From Clostridia bacterium (GTDB lineage Bacteria > Bacillota_A > Clostridia > Christensenellales > UBA1242), in NCBI GenBank assembly GCA_017466005.1, contig JAFTUZ010000072.1, forward strand, positions 1 through 5,372: DNA of 5,372 nucleotides, written 5' to 3'. Below are positions 4,551 to 5,372 of the stretch, piece by piece. Below the pieces are notes generated by a model. The model was given only the letters and a program-made list of their open reading frames with translations. It ran no database searches and was not told where the DNA came from. Position 1 is the first letter of the stretch. Each line of letters begins with the position of its first letter. Both the position numbers and the translations under genes were made by a program.

Positions 4551-5372
4551 CAAAAATATTAAAAGAAAACGATTTTAAATTTAAACATAATTTTGGTCAG
4601 AATTTTATTACAGATATAAATCTTTTAAATGCAATAGTTTTAGATGCCGAAGTTGGTAAAAACGATAATGTTTTAGAAATTGGTGCAGGGGCTGGTACTT
4701 TAACTAAACAAATTTCTAAAGCCACTAATGGCAAAGTTATTTCGGTAGAGATTGATAAAACTTTGCAACCAATTTTGCAAGAAAATTTAAAAGATTGCGA
4801 TAATGTAGAAATAAAATTTGGCGATATTTTAAAATTTAGCCCACAAGAAGTAAGTGGTTGGTTTAACGGAGAGCCTTTTAAAGTGGTTGCAAATTTGCCT
4901 TATTATATTTCTTCGCCTATAATATTTTACTTACTTGAAAATAATTTTGATTTAAAAAGTTTAACTATAATGTTGCAGTACGAATTGGCAACAAGGCTTT
5001 GCGCAAAATCTAATTCGTCACAATATGGGGCAGTAACAGTTTTACTAGATTTAATAGGAACAGTAAGATTGATGCGTAAAGTTCCTAAAACCGTGTTTAC
5101 ACCACAACCAAAAGTAGATTCGGCTGTGGTTAGAATAGATGTAGATAAAAACAAGTGGGAAGTAGATGGTAAAATTTCACAATTTGTTAAAAATTGTTTT
5201 TTAATGAAAAGAAAAACACTTCAAAACAATTTATCTTCTGCTTATAATATGCAAAAAACAGATATTGCAAATTTATTAGAAGAAAGTGGGCTAAATCCAC
5301 AAGTGCGTGCCGAAAATTTATCTACATTGCAATTTGTGGAGTTATTTAAAAAATTTAGTAATTTAATGCAAA
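4541..5372 (+). CDS. rsmA: 16S rRNA dimethyladenosine transferase RsmA (KsgA), 3' end cut by the window edge
   Basis: RsmA/KsgA transfers four methyl groups from S-adenosylmethionine to A1518 and A1519 in helix 45 of 16S rRNA, a late check on small-subunit assembly; loss gives kasugamycin resistance. 277 codons are present with no stop before the edge, and the family is about 270-295 residues, so only a few residues should be missing. Motifs in order are KHNFGQNFI (15-23), the SAM-binding LEIGAGAGTLT (45-55), the acidic VEID (69-72), GDIL (94-97), the catalytic NLPYYISSPI (118-127), FTPQPKVDSAVVRI (186-199), MKRKTLQNNL (222-231) and RAENLSTLQFVEL (256-268). The ATG at 4541 follows GGGGGA (4532-4537) and overlaps the tatD stop by 10 nt. 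Two conserved spots deviate: KKSLGQ reads KHNFGQ, and the QKE of the VQKEVA segment reads QYE. The catalytic NLPY is intact, so it should be active. Confidence 0.95.
   Translation, partial: MEITKILKENDFKFKHNFGQNFITDINLLNAIVLDAEVGKNDNVLEIGAGAGTLTKQISKATNGKVISVEIDKTLQPILQENLKDCDNVEIKFGDILKFSPQEVSGWFNGEPFKVVANLPYYISSPIIFYLLENNFDLKSLTIMLQYELATRLCAKSNSSQYGAVTVLLDLIGTVRLMRKVPKTVFTPQPKVDSAVVRIDVDKNKWEVDGKISQFVKNCFLMKRKTLQNNLSSAYNMQKTDIANLLEESGLNPQVRAENLSTLQFVELFKKFSNLMQ

Noticed and set aside
1..5372. No TGA stop codons among the seven visible gene ends (four TAG, three TAA), as a hint of TGA recoding
   Set aside because: Seven stops are too few, no in-frame TGA occurs in any gene, and tryptophan is written TGG throughout, so the standard bacterial code fits.
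1..5372. A new defence, toxin-antitoxin or mobile system
   Set aside because: Every sizeable gene belongs to a known housekeeping or sporulation family, and there are no transposase, integrase, direct repeats or array-like repeats. The only unexplained protein is the 53-residue frame after rsmI, and nothing in it points to such a system.

Overview
The window looks like a housekeeping segment from a low-GC, endospore-lineage Bacillota (Firmicutes) chromosome, probably a clostridial or uncultured gut relative. This rests on the strongly AT-rich sequence, A-rich and GGGG-type Shine-Dalgarno sites, a RicT (YaaT) gene, and a spmA-spmB spore maturation pair. The species cannot be named from this sequence. 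No mobile element, CRISPR array, rRNA or tRNA was seen, and nothing here amounts to a clearly new multi-gene system.

Layout. On the plus strand, bases 1-2382 hold a tightly packed, probably co-transcribed run: the 3' part of holB (clamp loader delta' subunit, open through the left edge), ricT (PSP1-domain regulator of RNase Y) and rsmI (16S rRNA C1402 2'-O-methyltransferase). A small unrecognised plus-strand gene follows at 2391-2584. It is split between a 10-residue leader frame and a 53-residue frame in a way that suggests a one-base indel in an A6 tract. The minus strand then carries spmB (2586-3098) and spmA (3088-3675), overlapping by 11 nt and meeting the small gene tail to tail. A 92-bp AT-rich divergent intergenic region (3676-3767) holds a good sigma-A-like promoter for tatD and, on the other strand, a close match to a sporulation sigma-E promoter for spmA. 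tatD (3768-4550) and rsmA/ksgA (4541 to the right edge, nearly complete) follow as an overlapping pair on the plus strand.

How the genes relate. The order holB - ricT - rsmI - ... - tatD - ... - rsmA matches the conserved cluster near the origin in Bacillus and relatives, but it is compacted. The yabA, yabB and yazA genes between ricT and rsmI are missing, as are the yabE and rnmV genes between tatD and rsmA. An inverted spmAB pair occupies the interval between rsmI and tatD. Two of the genes modify 16S rRNA (RsmI, RsmA), one loads the replication clamp (HolB), one is a nuclease (TatD), and RicT and SpmA/SpmB link to sporulation-lineage physiology.

The points most worth a second look are the small frameshift-like gene after rsmI and the apparently leaderless, sigma-E-type start of spmA. 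All family assignments come from recognising motifs in the translated sequence; no database search was possible.
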